Shown piece by piece: positions 20,082 through 29,836 of a stretch of DNA of 64,000 bases (its first letter is position 1; each line of letters opens with the position of its first letter). Made by a program: the position numbers and the translations under genes. The DNA is from Skermanella sp. TT6 (GTDB lineage Bacteria; Pseudomonadota; Alphaproteobacteria; Azospirillales; Azospirillaceae): contig NZ_CP067420.1 in NCBI RefSeq assembly GCF_016653635.2, positions 51,001 through 115,000 on the forward strand. Direction: 5' to 3'. Below the pieces are notes generated by a model. That model had not been told where the DNA came from, searched no databases, and was given only the letters and a program-made list of their open reading frames with translations.

Positions 20082-21062
20082 ATGCTGATCCGATCCAGAC
20101 GGGGGTGGGAGCTGCCGGACTCGGCGGCGACACCCGAAGACGTCTTCCTCAGCCGGCGCAGCCTGCTGAAGGCCGCCGTGGCCGCGCCGGCCATCGCGGC
20201 GGCCGGTTCGATCCCGGGCGGTCCGGCGTTCGGCCAGACGGAGGTCGCGGCGGACGATCCGACCGCCGGCCTCTACCCGGTGCCGCGCAACGAACGCTTC
20301 ACGCTGGATCGCGCGATCACCGACCCGGCGGAATCCACCACCTACACCAATTTCTACGAGTTCGGCTCCCAGAAGAACATCTGGCGGGCGGCGCAGAAGC
20401 TGAAGCTGCGTCCCTGGACCGTGACGTTCGACGGCATGGTCGAGCAGGAGCAGACCGTCGACATCGACGCCCTGCTGAAGCGGATGCCGCTGGAGGAACG
20501 CCTCTACCGCCACCGCTGCGTCGAGGCCTGGTCGATGGCGGTGCCCTGGAGCGGTTTTCCCATGAAGGCCCTGGTCGATTTCGCCCGGCCGCTCGGCTCC
20601 GCGAAGTATGTGGTGATGCGGACCTTCCAGGACCCCGGCATGGCGAGCGGGCAGCGCCAGTTCTGGTATCCCTGGCCCTATGTCGAGGGACTGACCCTGG
20701 CCGAGGCGACCAACGAGCTGGCCTTCATGGTGACCGGCATGTACGGCAAGCCGGTGCCCAAGCAGAACGGCGCGCCGTTGCGACTCGCGGTGCCTTGGAA
20801 ATACGGGTTCAAGTCGATCAAGTCGATCGTCAGCTTCACCTTCACCGACCAGCGCCCGGTCAGCTTCTGGGAGCAGATCCAGGCCGCCGAGTACGGCTTC
20901 TGGGCCAACGTCAATCCGGAGGTGCCCCATCCCCGCTGGAGCCAGGCCAGGGAGCGGGTGCTGGGCACGGGCGAGATGGTGCCGACCCGACTCTACAACG
21001 GGTACGGCGAGTACGTCGCGGATCTCTACAAGGACCTGGAGGGCGAGCGGCTGTACGTCTGA
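20082..21062 (+). CDS. msrP: Periplasmic protein-methionine-sulfoxide reductase catalytic subunit
   Basis: MsrP (YedY) repairs oxidised methionine in periplasmic proteins using a molybdopterin cofactor. The 326-residue product carries a twin-arginine signal (SRRSLLKAAVAAPAIAAAG, residues 24-42). The cofactor region YRHRCVEAWSMAVPW has the molybdenum-ligating Cys146, and VPWKYGFKSIKSIV is a family hallmark. The ATG at 20082 is preceded by GAGGAAGG. The usual partner msrQ, a membrane haem protein that supplies electrons, is not adjacent: the next gene is on the opposite strand. MsrQ may be elsewhere or another donor may serve. Confidence 0.95.
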   Translation: MLIRSRRGWELPDSAATPEDVFLSRRSLLKAAVAAPAIAAAGSIPGGPAFGQTEVAADDPTAGLYPVPRNERFTLDRAITDPAESTTYTNFYEFGSQKNIWRAAQKLKLRPWTVTFDGMVEQEQTVDIDALLKRMPLEERLYRHRCVEAWSMAVPWSGFPMKALVDFARPLGSAKYVVMRTFQDPGMASGQRQFWYPWPYVEGLTLAEATNELAFMVTGMYGKPVPKQNGAPLRLAVPWKYGFKSIKSIVSFTFTDQRPVSFWEQIQAAEYGFWANVNPEVPHPRWSQARERVLGTGEMVPTRLYNGYGEYVADLYKDLEGERLYV

Positions 21063-21075
21063 GCGGGGGGCGCCG

Positions 21076-21477
21076 TCACTCGGACCCGGTTTCGACGCGG
21101 ACCGCGTCCAGGCAGGCCAGGATGGCGTCGCTGTCCTCGGCCATCGCCTCGGCGGCGCGCGCGGCCGGTCCGTTCGGCTCCAGCCCGTTGTCGGGAGCGC
21201 CCTCGACCAGCAGCTGGGCACCGCCCTTGATCGCGTTCAGGCAATTGCGGATGGCGTGACGGTGCGGCCGGCTCAGCAGGTCGTTCGGGGTGCCGGTGCC
21301 GGTCAGCTCCCGAAGCGACTCGATCGAGACCGTGATGTAGCCCAGCATCTTCACGTCGTCCTCGTCGGTGATCGACGGTCCGGCCTCCGTCACCCGGGCG
21401 CCGTGGGCGGCGATGCTTCCGGTCAGCCGCCGCAGTTCGCCATGGGCCGCCTCGACGCCGAGCGGAACGCCGCTCAT
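21076..21477 (-). CDS. Small protein with a histidine-kinase DHp-like segment and no ATPase domain
   Basis: The 133-residue product overlaps the upstream CheY-like gene by four bases (ATGA). Around residue 74 it reads RHAIRNCLNAIKGGAQLL, which closely resembles the H-box of histidine kinase dimerisation domains (H-E-L-R-[TN]-P-L-N-A-I-x-G). The rest is helical and acidic, with no HATPase domain. A DHp-only protein could act as a phosphotransfer intermediate between the hybrid kinase and another regulator, or dimerise with a kinase. That is inference; the phospho-acceptor would be His74. Confidence 0.7.
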   Translation of the reverse strand: MSGVPLGVEAAHGELRRLTGSIAAHGARVTEAGPSITDEDDVKMLGYITVSIESLRELTGTGTPNDLLSRPHRHAIRNCLNAIKGGAQLLVEGAPDNGLEPNGPAARAAEAMAEDSDAILACLDAVRVETGSE

Positions 21478-21860
21478 GACCCGTTCACCGCGGGAAAGCG
21501 GGCCAGCAGCGACTCGATCTTCGCCAGCAGTCGGTCGATGTCGACAGGCTTGGTCTCGAACTCGTCGCAGCCGGCCGCCATGGCGCGCTCCCGGTCCTCC
21601 GTCATGGCGTGCGCGGTCAGGGCCATCACCGGGATCGCGGCGGTCGCCGGATCGGCCTTGATGGTCCGGGTCGCCTGCCACCCGTCCATCACCGGCAGGC
21701 TCATGTCCATCAGGACGAGGTCGGGATGCTCGCGGATCGTCGTCTCCACCCCGGCGGCACCGTCCACCGCCACGATCACCCGGAACCCGCGTCGCGTCAG
21801 GCGCCGCGACAGCATGTCGCGGTTCAGGTCGTTGTCCTCGACGATCAGGATACAAGTCAA
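21474..21860 (-). CDS. Single-domain response regulator (CheY-like)
   Basis: The 128-residue product is a bare receiver domain: TCILIVEDNDLNRDMLSRRL at the N-terminus, phospho-acceptor Asp52 in LVLMDMSLPVMDGWQ, the Thr/Ser switch in MALTAHAM and the conserved Lys in DEFETKPVD. The start is uncertain. A TTG at 21860 behind GGGGGGCG gives the family N-terminus directly; an upstream TTG at 21896 would overlap the kinase gene. It sits between the hybrid kinase and the DHp-only protein, so a phosphorelay within this operon is likely. Confidence 0.88.
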   Translation of the reverse strand: MTCILIVEDNDLNRDMLSRRLTRRGFRVIVAVDGAAGVETTIREHPDLVLMDMSLPVMDGWQATRTIKADPATAAIPVMALTAHAMTEDRERAMAAGCDEFETKPVDIDRLLAKIESLLARFPAVNGS

Positions 21861-21873
21861 TCGACGCCCCCCG

Positions 21874-24800
21874 TCACGGTCCCGCAAGATCGGCAAGTTC
21901 GCGGTCGGCCTGCTCCCCGACGATCAGCCGGCGGATCGTCCTGACCAGATCGTCCCGTTCATATGCACCTTTACGTAACACACGATCAACCTGCCCGTCC
22001 ATTCGGACGGCCTGCTCCTCGTCCAGGTCCAGCGCGGTCACGACGACGATCGGGATGCCGTTCAGGCGGCCGTCGCCGCGCATCACCTCCAGCACCTGGA
22101 AGCCATCCGGGGCCGGCATCCCGAGGTCCAGGACCACGACCAGCGGCCGGCCTGTCTGCATCCCGTCGAGCGCCGCCAGCCCGTCCTCGGCCTCGGCGAC
22201 GGTGAAGCCGGCGCGTTCCAGGGTCCGGCGCAGCACGTCGCGGGCGACGGCATCGTCGTCGACCACCAGCACGTCGCAGGCGCTGGAGCCGGTGACTTCC
22301 GCCGAGGGCATCGCGGCGCCGGTGGAGGCGACGCGGCGGATCGCCTCGGCGACGGCGTCGGCGGAAGCGGGCTTGGCCAGGCACTCGGCGGCGTCGGCCA
22401 GCAGGTTGAACGGGATCGGTTCCGAGCCCGACGGAACCAGCAGGATCTGAGGCGGGCAGGCCATGCCGAATTCCCCGAGCAGGTTTTCCGGCAGCGACCG
22501 GCCGTCGCGGCAGCGCAGTTCCGCGTCCAGGACCAGGATGTCCGGCCGCAAGGCGCGGGCCATCCGCAGCCCCTCGGTCCCGCCGAAGGCGTGGAGCACC
22601 ATCAGCGTGCCGGCCGAGGGATCGGCGGCCCGCAGGCGTTCCACCGCTGCGTCCACCCCGTCGTGCAGGGCCGGGTCGTCGTCGATCATCAGCACGCGGA
22701 CGGACCGTCCGGGCGCCGCCGGGGACGGTCCGGCGATCGCCGCGGCATCCGGCCGGGACTCCGCGGCCGCTGGCGCCGCCGGTGAGAGAATTTCCGCCGG
22801 CAGGGTGATGGTGAAGGTGCTGCCCTTGCCCGGCTCGCTCGACACGTTGATCCGGGCGCCCAGCATGTCGGCGAAATGCCGGCTGATCACCAGCCCCAGC
22901 CCGGTCCCGCCGTAGCGCCGCGTGGTCGAGGCGTCGGCCTGGGTGAAGCGGCGGAACAGCCGGCTCAGCTGCTCCGGCGTCATGCCGATACCGGTATCGC
23001 TGACCGCGAACTCCACGGCGGGGGCCGGCGTGCGGATGGTACGGGCGGCGATGCGGATGACCCCGCCGGAGGTGAACTTGCAGGCGTTCCCCACCAGGTT
23101 CAGCAGCATCTGCCGAAGCTTGGTCTGGTCGGACAGGATGATCCCCAGGAGGGGGCCGGCTTCGACCTCGATCCGGTTGCCGTTGGCGTCCGCGAGGGGA
23201 GTCGAGATCGCCCGGACCTCCTCGACCAGCCGGTCGGCGTCGAACGGGGCGATGTCGACCGACATGCGGCCGGCCTCGATCTTGGACAGGTCCAGGATGT
23301 CGTTGATCAGGGACAGCAGGTGCTTGCCGCTGGATCGGATCTTCTCCAGGTCGGGAACGTAGGACTGGTCGCCCCGGTCCTCGGCATCCTCGGCCAGCAT
23401 CTCGGCATAGCCGATGATCGCGTTCAGCGGGGTGCGCAACTCGTGGCTCATGTTGGCCAGGAACTCCGACTTGCTGCGGTCGGCCGCCTCTGCCTGCTCC
23501 TTGGCGCGGCGCAGCGTGTCGGCGGCGCGCTGGGCCTCGGTCACGTCGAAGAAGGTGCCGACCATGCCGGCCTCCGCGCCGTCCGCCCCGCGGAAGGCGG
23601 CCTCGCCGACCATCACCGTGCGGTCCTCGCCCTCCGCCGCGTCGTGCAGCACCGCCTCGTACTGGCGGGTCCGGCCCCCGTCCGGGTCCTCCTCCGGTCC
23701 GCCGTCCCGGCCGGCTCCCGAGGCGTCGCGGGCGAACTGAGCCGCCGCCGCCCCGAACAGGTCGGCCGGGGTCCGTCCCGCCACGCCGTCGCGCGGCACC
23801 CCGGCGAAGGCGGCGAAATGGCCGTTGCAGCCGATATAGCGCCCGGACGGATCGAGCATGAACAGGGGTACCGGCACGGTGTCGAGCATGGTCGCCAGCA
23901 GGCGGTTGCGCGCCTCCAGCGCGCCCGTGGTCGCGGCGATCGCCTGCCGGTGTTCGGCCAGCCGGTGCCCCATCGCCACGATGCGGCCGGCGGTCCGTTC
24001 CAGCTCCAGGATGCCGAAGCGGGGCGCCTGCTCCAGGTCCTGGCCGGCGCCTATCCGGTCGGTGATCGCGTCGACCTCCGCCAGCGGGCGGGAGATCGCC
24101 CGGCTCATGCCCTGGGCGCGCCGGTACAGCATGGCGAAGAAGCCGGCATAGAACAGGGTCACCGCCGCGATCAGCATCAGGCCGATACGGTCGAACCGGT
24201 CCTTCAGCGCCGTCGCGTCGGCGAAGATGCTGCTCTCCGGCGCCAGCACCAGCAGCCTCCAGCCGGTCTCGCCGATGGTCGCCCAGGAAGCCAGGCGCGA
24301 ACCGCCGCCTTCCCCGCCCAGGGCGAGGGTGCCGGCTCCGGAGCCCGAGGCTCCGACCAGGGCCGCGAGTGGGGCCAGGTCCGGCCGCCGGAAGATGTTG
24401 AAGTCGTCCGGCTTGAAGGTGTCGGCCATGATGGCCTTGTCGTAGTGGTGCTCGGTCAGTTCGGTCAGCCCGAAATCGCGCTCGGCGGCGGGCGGCACGG
24501 CCAGGAGCACCCCGTCGCGGTTGAGCAGGACCGCGTAGCCGTCCCAGGGCAGTTGCAGCCCGGCGATCCGTTCGACGAACCGGCCCACCGTGACGTCCAC
24601 GCCGACCACGCCTTCCAGCACGCCGTCCGCATAGGCCGGCGCTATGGCCGACGCCATCCAGCCGCTGCCCGCCGGATCGACATAGACGTCCGTCCAGACC
24701 GTCCGGCGGTCCGGATTATGGGCGGCGTCCGCCTCGTAGTAGAAGTTGAAGGACGGAATGTCCATCAGCTCGGCATATTGGCCGGAGACGTCGAAATACG

Positions 24801-25368
24801 GGTAGATCCGGTTGAGGCTGTCCCGGGTGTTGAGATAGGCCTGGGCGATCAGCGGATTGGTCTGCTGCAGGTTCTTCAGGAACGGGTCGAGCTGCGACAG
24901 CCGGAGCGCCTTCGCCCGCTCCGCCTCGCCCACCGGCACGATGCCGCTGTAGAAGGCCGCACCCAGGCCGATGTCGCGAATGGTGTACCAGGAGCCCTGC
25001 GGACCGTAGGCGTAGCGTTCGACCTCCTCGGGCGGGGCCTGCCAGGGCGTGCGGTAAGCCAGCTCCGCCTGGCGGGCGAGCAGGGAGGTCGCGGAGCTGA
25101 TCCCGGCCAGGGTCGCGTTCAGCGTCTCCGCCTCCTGGCGGGCGGTGCGGGTCAGCTGGTCGCGGGCGACCGCGCGCATCGCCTCCAGGTTCTCGTCCCG
25201 GATCAGGGCGTTGGAGAACAGGTAGATCCCGATCAGCGCCAGCTCGACGAACAGCAGCGGTATCAGCGCGGTGCGCAGGTAGGAGCGCCAGATCCAGCCC
25301 AGCAGCGACTGCGGTGCGGCTTTCGCCTCCCCGGCGGAGGGCGCCGGGGTCTGGCCGGAATGGGACAT
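21874..25368 (-). CDS. Hybrid sensor histidine kinase (Cache-PAS-HisKA-HATPase-REC-REC)
   Basis: The 1164-residue protein has an N-terminal membrane segment (about 33-53), a large periplasmic double-Cache domain (about 60-385, with [18 protein letters not shown] and [16 protein letters not shown]) and a second membrane segment (394-415). Then come a HAMP-like linker, a PAS domain (about 490-610), and HisKA with the phospho-acceptor His642 in [16 protein letters not shown]. The HATPase domain has [19 protein letters not shown] and [12 protein letters not shown]. Two receiver domains follow; the last has [13 protein letters not shown], while the first looks degenerate ([14 protein letters not shown]). 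It heads a minus-strand operon with a CheY-like and a DHp-only protein. Confidence 0.93.
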   Translation of the reverse strand: MSHSGQTPAPSAGEAKAAPQSLLGWIWRSYLRTALIPLLFVELALIGIYLFSNALIRDENLEAMRAVARDQLTRTARQEAETLNATLAGISSATSLLARQAELAYRTPWQAPPEEVERYAYGPQGSWYTIRDIGLGAAFYSGIVPVGEAERAKALRLSQLDPFLKNLQQTNPLIAQAYLNTRDSLNRIYPYFDVSGQYAELMDIPSFNFYYEADAAHNPDRRTVWTDVYVDPAGSGWMASAIAPAYADGVLEGVVGVDVTVGRFVERIAGLQLPWDGYAVLLNRDGVLLAVPPAAERDFGLTELTEHHYDKAIMADTFKPDDFNIFRRPDLAPLAALVGASGSGAGTLALGGEGGGSRLASWATIGETGWRLLVLAPESSIFADATALKDRFDRIGLMLIAAVTLFYAGFFAMLYRRAQGMSRAISRPLAEVDAITDRIGAGQDLEQAPRFGILELERTAGRIVAMGHRLAEHRQAIAATTGALEARNRLLATMLDTVPVPLFMLDPSGRYIGCNGHFAAFAGVPRDGVAGRTPADLFGAAAAQFARDASGAGRDGGPEEDPDGGRTRQYEAVLHDAAEGEDRTVMVGEAAFRGADGAEAGMVGTFFDVTEAQRAADTLRRAKEQAEAADRSKSEFLANMSHELRTPLNAIIGYAEMLAEDAEDRGDQSYVPDLEKIRSSGKHLLSLINDILDLSKIEAGRMSVDIAPFDADRLVEEVRAISTPLADANGNRIEVEAGPLLGIILSDQTKLRQMLLNLVGNACKFTSGGVIRIAARTIRTPAPAVEFAVSDTGIGMTPEQLSRLFRRFTQADASTTRRYGGTGLGLVISRHFADMLGARINVSSEPGKGSTFTITLPAEILSPAAPAAAESRPDAAAIAGPSPAAPGRSVRVLMIDDDPALHDGVDAAVERLRAADPSAGTLMVLHAFGGTEGLRMARALRPDILVLDAELRCRDGRSLPENLLGEFGMACPPQILLVPSGSEPIPFNLLADAAECLAKPASADAVAEAIRRVASTGAAMPSAEVTGSSACDVLVVDDDAVARDVLRRTLERAGFTVAEAEDGLAALDGMQTGRPLVVVLDLGMPAPDGFQVLEVMRGDGRLNGIPIVVVTALDLDEEQAVRMDGQVDRVLRKGAYERDDLVRTIRRLIVGEQADRELADLAGP

Positions 25369-25529
25369 GTCGGTGATCCTGACCGCGGAACGCGACTGAA
25401 AAGGCTAATACGAAAGATCCGGAGCGCCAATTTCACCAAATTGCCGGGACTTCGCAAGGCGTGATTGATAGACAGCGTAGTAAGGGCACGCGAACCGGCC
25501 CCGGGGGCCGGCAGAAAAGAGGAAACGTG

Positions 25530-26966
25530 ATGACTTCCCAGGACCTGTGCGATCTCGACGCCGTCACCCTCCGCCGGATGATCGGGCGCAAGGAGATATC
25601 CCCGCGCGAGCTGGTGGACGCCTGCATCAGCCGAATCGAGGCCGTGGATCCGACCGTGAACGCCCTGGTCAGCCGCTGCTTCGACCGGGCGCGCATGGAG
25701 GCCGCCGAGGCCGAGGCGGCCGTCATGGGCGGCGGTCCGCTGGGTCCCCTGCACGGGCTGCCGATCGGCATCAAGGACCTGAGCGACACCGGCGGCGTCC
25801 GGACCACCTACGGCTCCCGGCTCTATGCCGACCATGTCCCGGCGGAGGACGAGCGGGTCGTCGCCGCGGTGCGCCGGGCCGGCGCCATCGTGCTGGGCAA
25901 GACCAACACGCCGGAATTCGGCACCGGCGCCAATACCCGCAATGCTGTGTTCGGCGCGACCCGCAACCCGTTCGACCCCGCCCGCACCTGCGGCGGCTCG
26001 TCCGGCGGCTCCGCGGTGGCGCTGGCCTGCGGCATGGTCCCGCTCGCCACCGGCTCCGACCATGGCGGCAGCCTGCGCACGCCGGCCGCCTTCTGCGGCA
26101 TCACCGGCTACCGCCCGTCGCCCGGCATGGTCCCCAGCGAGCGCCGGGGCATCGCCTGGTCGCCGTCCTCGGTGGACGGCCCCATGGGCAGGACCGTCGC
26201 CGACGCCGCCCTGCTGATGTCGGCCATGGCCGGCACCGACCCGCGCGACCCGCTGCCCGGCTGCGCCGATCCGTCTTCCTTCCTGACCCTGCCGGAGGTG
26301 GACACGGCGTCCCTGCGCGTCGCGGTGTCGGAGGACCTGGGCTTCGCCCCGGTGGACGACGGCATCCGGGCGACCTTCCGGGCCGCGGTCGCGCGGATGT
26401 CCGGCGCGTTCGGCGCGGTGGCGGAGGAGGGGCCCGACCTCGCCGGGATCGACACCGTGTTCGAGATCCTGCGCTCGGTCATCTTCGTCGGGTCCCACCG
26501 GGAAAAGTTCGAGAAGCACCGCGACGCCCTGGCGCCCAACGTGGTCGCCAACATGGAATCGGCCCTCAAGCTCGACATTCGCGACGTCGCCTGGGCCATG
26601 TCCGAGCAGACCCGGTATTTCAGCCGGTTCGTGGCCTTCATGGAGGGGGTCGATGTGCTGATCTGCCCCGCGGTGGCCGTCCCGCCCTTCCCGGTCGAGC
26701 AGTGGTATCCGGAAACGATCAACGGGGCGCCGACCCGGAACTACATGCACTGGCTCGCCATCACCTACGGATTGACGGTGCTGAGCCACCCGATCGTCGT
26801 GGTGCCTTGCGGGCTGGACGCGACCGGGACGCCGTTCGGCATCCAGATCTGCGGCCGCTACGGCGCCGACCGCGCCGTGCTCGGCGTCGCCCGGGCGATC
26901 GAGCGGCTGCTGGCCGGAATTCCCGGGCTGGAGCGGCCGGTGCCGGGCTTGGCAAAGACCCCATAG
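25530..26966 (+). CDS. Amidase (amidase-signature family)
   Basis: The 478-residue protein has the complete Ser-cisSer-Lys catalytic set of amidase-signature enzymes: Lys82 in PIGIKDLSD, Ser157 in CGGSSGGSAVALA, and the nucleophile Ser181 in ATGSDHGGSLRTPA. The ATG at 25530 follows AAAAGAGG; the frame extends 23 codons upstream without conservation. It is not the GatA subunit of tRNA amidotransferase judging by its sequence and lack of gatB/gatC neighbours. It probably hydrolyses a small amide. An SDR gene follows 64 bases later. Confidence 0.9.
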   Translation: MTSQDLCDLDAVTLRRMIGRKEISPRELVDACISRIEAVDPTVNALVSRCFDRARMEAAEAEAAVMGGGPLGPLHGLPIGIKDLSDTGGVRTTYGSRLYADHVPAEDERVVAAVRRAGAIVLGKTNTPEFGTGANTRNAVFGATRNPFDPARTCGGSSGGSAVALACGMVPLATGSDHGGSLRTPAAFCGITGYRPSPGMVPSERRGIAWSPSSVDGPMGRTVADAALLMSAMAGTDPRDPLPGCADPSSFLTLPEVDTASLRVAVSEDLGFAPVDDGIRATFRAAVARMSGAFGAVAEEGPDLAGIDTVFEILRSVIFVGSHREKFEKHRDALAPNVVANMESALKLDIRDVAWAMSEQTRYFSRFVAFMEGVDVLICPAVAVPPFPVEQWYPETINGAPTRNYMHWLAITYGLTVLSHPIVVVPCGLDATGTPFGIQICGRYGADRAVLGVARAIERLLAGIPGLERPVPGLAKTP

Positions 26967-27030
26967 CTCCGTATGGTTCCTGCGGCCCCCAAGCCTCACG
27001 CTGCCGGCCCGAAGCCGCAAGGAGACCTCC

Positions 27031-27810
27031 ATGACGGAAGAGACGCGCGTCGCCCTGGTGACAGGAGCCAGCCGGGGGATCGGCAAGGCCATCGCCACCG
27101 CGCTGGCCGAAGCCGGCTTCGACCTGCTGATCACCTCCAGGACGGCGACCGCGCTGGAGACCCTGGCGAGCCACCTGGCCCGCGAGACCGGGCAGCGGAT
27201 CGAGATCCTGCACGGCGACCTGCGCGAGCCGGAGCTTGCCGAGACGCTGGTCGAGACCGCGGTGGACATGTTCGGCCGGCTCGACCTGCTGGTCAACAAT
27301 GCCGGGGCGACCAAGCGCGGGCCGTTCCTGGACCTGTCGGAGGACGACTGGCAGGACGGCTTCGCGCTGAAATTCTTCGGCGCGGTCCGGCTGGCGCGCG
27401 AATCCTGGCCCCACCTGAAGCGGACCGGCGGGCAGGTGATCAACATCATCGGCTCGGGCGGCCGGACCCCGACGGCGGAGTTCACCATCGGCGGCTCGGT
27501 CAATGCCGGCCTGATGAACTTCACCAAGGCGCTCGCCGACCAGGGGCTGGCCGACGGCGTCCGGGTCAACGGCATCAATCCCGGGCCGATCCGGACCGAG
27601 CGGCTGGAGACCCGCATCCGCCAGTTCGCGCAGTCCCACGGCATCGACACGGAGGAGGCGGCGAGCCGGATGGTGCAGGCCCAGAAGGTCATGCGGTTCG
27701 GCGAGCCCGACGAGATCGCCTCGGTCGTCACGTTCCTGGCGGGGGAGGGCGGCGAGTTCATCCACGGCGCCCTGATCGACGTGGACGGCGGCTCGACCAA
27801 GGGCCTCTGA
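27031..27810 (+). CDS. SDR-fold protein lacking the catalytic Tyr and Lys
   Basis: The 259-residue protein has a normal SDR cofactor site (VTGASRGIGKA, residues 10-20) and the LVNNAGA motif. However, the place of the YxxxK active site reads GGSVNAGLMNFTKAL, so glycine replaces tyrosine and asparagine replaces lysine. The expected serine region reads INIIGSGGRTP. The fold is clear, but ordinary SDR dehydrogenase chemistry is doubtful. The frame starts at an ATG behind AAGGAGA. It lies between an amidase and a TPR gene on the same strand. Confidence 0.88.
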   Translation: MTEETRVALVTGASRGIGKAIATALAEAGFDLLITSRTATALETLASHLARETGQRIEILHGDLREPELAETLVETAVDMFGRLDLLVNNAGATKRGPFLDLSEDDWQDGFALKFFGAVRLARESWPHLKRTGGQVINIIGSGGRTPTAEFTIGGSVNAGLMNFTKALADQGLADGVRVNGINPGPIRTERLETRIRQFAQSHGIDTEEAASRMVQAQKVMRFGEPDEIASVVTFLAGEGGEFIHGALIDVDGGSTKGL

Positions 27811-27829
27811 GCCGGCCGGGGAAGGCGCC

Positions 27830-29150
27830 ATGAGGGACCGGCGGGGCGAGCCCCTTTCGACCGACGACCCCGCGGCGGTGGAGCGGCTCGACGCGGCGGT
27901 CGCGCTGATGAACGGCTACTTCACCGATCCGCTGGCGGTGATCGATCGGGCGCTGGAGGAGCACCCGGACTTCGTCATGGGCCACTGCTTCCGCGCCGGG
28001 CTTCTGCTGATCGCGGCGCAAAAGTCCGTGGAGCCGGAGCTTCGCCGCAGCGTCGAGGCGGCGGAAGCGCTGGCCGCGCGGGCCAACGACCGGGAGCGCG
28101 GCCACATCGCCGCAGCGCGGGCCTGGCTGGACGGCGACTTCCACCGCACGCCGGAACTCTACGGGCGGGTGCTGGAGGACCATCCCGGCGACCTGGCGGC
28201 CCTCCAGTTCGCCCACCAGTGCCGATTTCTTCGTCGGCGACTCGGCGGCGCTCCGCGACCGGCCCGCCGGGGTGCTGGCGCGGTCCGATCCGGGCCTGCC
28301 GGGCCACGGCTACGTGCTGGGCATGCACGCCTTCGGGCTGGAGGAGAACGGCGACTTCGCGGCGGCGGAGGAGACGGGGCGCCGGGCGGTCGGGCTGATC
28401 CCGCGGAATCCCTGGGCGATCCACGCCGTCGCCCACGTGATGGAGATGCAGGGCCGCTCCGGCGAGGGCATCGCCTGGATGAGGGATCGCGAGGCGGACT
28501 GGGCGCCGGACAACCTGCTGGCGGTCCATAACTGGTGGCACCTGGCGCTCCACCATCTCGACCGCTGCGAGACCGGGGCCGTGCTGGACATCTACGACCG
28601 CCATGTCCGGCCCCGGCCGGAGGCGATCGGGCTGGAACTGTCGGACGCGACGGCGCTGCTGTGGCGGCTGCACCTGGCCGGGATCGACGCCGGCGACCGC
28701 TGGCGCGAGGTCGCCGACGGGTGGGAGCCGATGGCAGGCGATGGCTACTACGCCTTCAACGACATGCACGCCATGATGGCCTTCGTCGCGGCCGGACGGG
28801 ATGGCGCCGCCGGCCGGCTGGTCGCGACCCTGACGGCCCGGGCGGCCGGATCCGGCGCCAACGCCGCCATGACCCGGGAGGTCGGCCTGCCGGCCAGCCT
28901 GGGATTGCTGGCGTTCGGCCGGGGCGACCATGCCGCCGCGACGGACCTGCTGCTGCCCCTGACGGCGATTTCCCGCCGCCTCGGCGGCAGCGATGCCCAG
29001 CGCGACGTCCTGTCATTGACCCTGCTGGAGGCGGCGCAGCGGGCCGGCCGGACGGAGGTGGCGCGTGACTTGGCGGCACGGCGGATCGAACTGAAGCCCC
29101 GCAGCCGGTTCAACCGCCTGCTCACGGAAAAACGCCTGAACCTTGGGTGA
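27830..29150 (+). pseudogene. TTC38-like tetratricopeptide repeat protein, split by a one-base frameshift
   Basis: Two frames make one protein of about 440 residues. The first (27830 to about 28219) carries TPR helices such as HPDFVMGHCFRAGLLLIAA and RTPELYGRVLEDHPGDLAAL. At ALQFAHQ it loses sense, while the second frame continues with ADFFVGDSAALRDRPAGVLA and runs to 29150 through HAVAHVMEMQGRSGEGIAWM and NWWHLALHHLD, features of TTC38-type proteins. One extra base (T28220) accounts for the shift. It could be a genuine pseudogene, a sequencing error or, less likely, recoding. The gene is 19 bases after the SDR gene. Confidence 0.8.
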
Positions 29151-29192
29151 GCAAGCCCGTTCCCCGGGGAACGGACACACAGGATCTCTCCC

Positions 29193-29678
29193 ATGCTCGC
29201 GGCCTGCCTGCTTCTCTACAGCCTGTTCGGCGCCTCCGCGGCCCACGCCCAGGAGGTCGGGGGCTTCCTGTCGGAGTCCCGGGGCACGATCGTCCACATC
29301 GCGGAACTGGTCACGAGCGGGATCGAGGCGGTCGGGATCGCCGTGATCGTCCTGGGGGCGACAATCGCCACGGCGCTTTTCATCCGGGACGGCTTCGGTG
29401 CCGCCGGCTGGAACGATGCCTACGAGCGATACCGGGCCAATCTCGGCCGCGGCATCCTGATCGGCCTGGAGCTTCTGGTCGCCGCCGACATCATCGCGAC
29501 GGTCGCGGCTCCCCTGGACTTCAGCACCGTCGGCGCCCTCGGCGTGATCGTCCTGATCCGGACGTTCCTCAGCTTCTCCCTGGAGGTCGAGATCAAGGGT
29601 CGCTGGCCCTGGCAGGAGAGCCGGATCAGGGAGCGGGGAACCGACCAGGGCGGCAAAGCGGGAATGACGCAAATGTGA
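29193..29678 (+). CDS. DUF1622 family membrane protein
   Basis: The 161-residue protein has an N-terminal signal-like segment (LAACLLLYSLFGASAAHA), then a membrane segment AVGIAVIVLGATIATALFI. After the DUF1622 signature NLGRGILIGLELLVAADIIA come a third hydrophobic stretch and the closing RTFLSFSLEVEIKGRWPWQ, also conserved in the family. The function of DUF1622 is unknown. It stands 42 bases after the TPR gene and just before the repeat and intron region. Confidence 0.9.
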   Translation: MLAACLLLYSLFGASAAHAQEVGGFLSESRGTIVHIAELVTSGIEAVGIAVIVLGATIATALFIRDGFGAAGWNDAYERYRANLGRGILIGLELLVAADIIATVAAPLDFSTVGALGVIVLIRTFLSFSLEVEIKGRWPWQESRIRERGTDQGGKAGMTQM

Positions 29679-29690
29679 CTCAGGCTATTG

Positions 29691-29756
29691 CCACAGATTA
29701 CGGCGATGGACAAAGATACGGACTGGATGATCTGAGTATATCGCCGTAATCTGTGG
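29691..29756. repeat. 17-bp perfect inverted repeat of the ATCTGTG family
   Basis: CCACAGATTACGGCGAT at 29691-29707 is exactly complementary to 29740-29756, with a 32-base spacer. The arms contain the same CAGAT/ATCTGTG core as the 10-bp-period repeats at 6460 and 31751. It lies immediately upstream of the group II intron region. The sequence following its right arm (TGTGGTCAAAT then CCCGCTCCAG) is nearly repeated after the intron at 31774-31802. Confidence 0.8.
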
Positions 29757-29807
29757 TCAAATGTTTCTCTCCCGCTCCAGTACTGTCCAGGCAGGAATCA
29801 TGATATA

Positions 29808-29836
29808 GCCACAGATACACGCAGATGGACGCAGAG
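29808..29836 (-). repeat. Left arm of the repeat pair flanking the group II intron
   Basis: GCCACAGATACACGCAGATG with nine further bases is an imperfect inverted copy of 31751-31780 on the far side of the intron, in 10-base steps (CAGATACACG, CAGATGGACG). The intron therefore appears to have entered the loop of a palindromic repeat. Confidence 0.7.
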
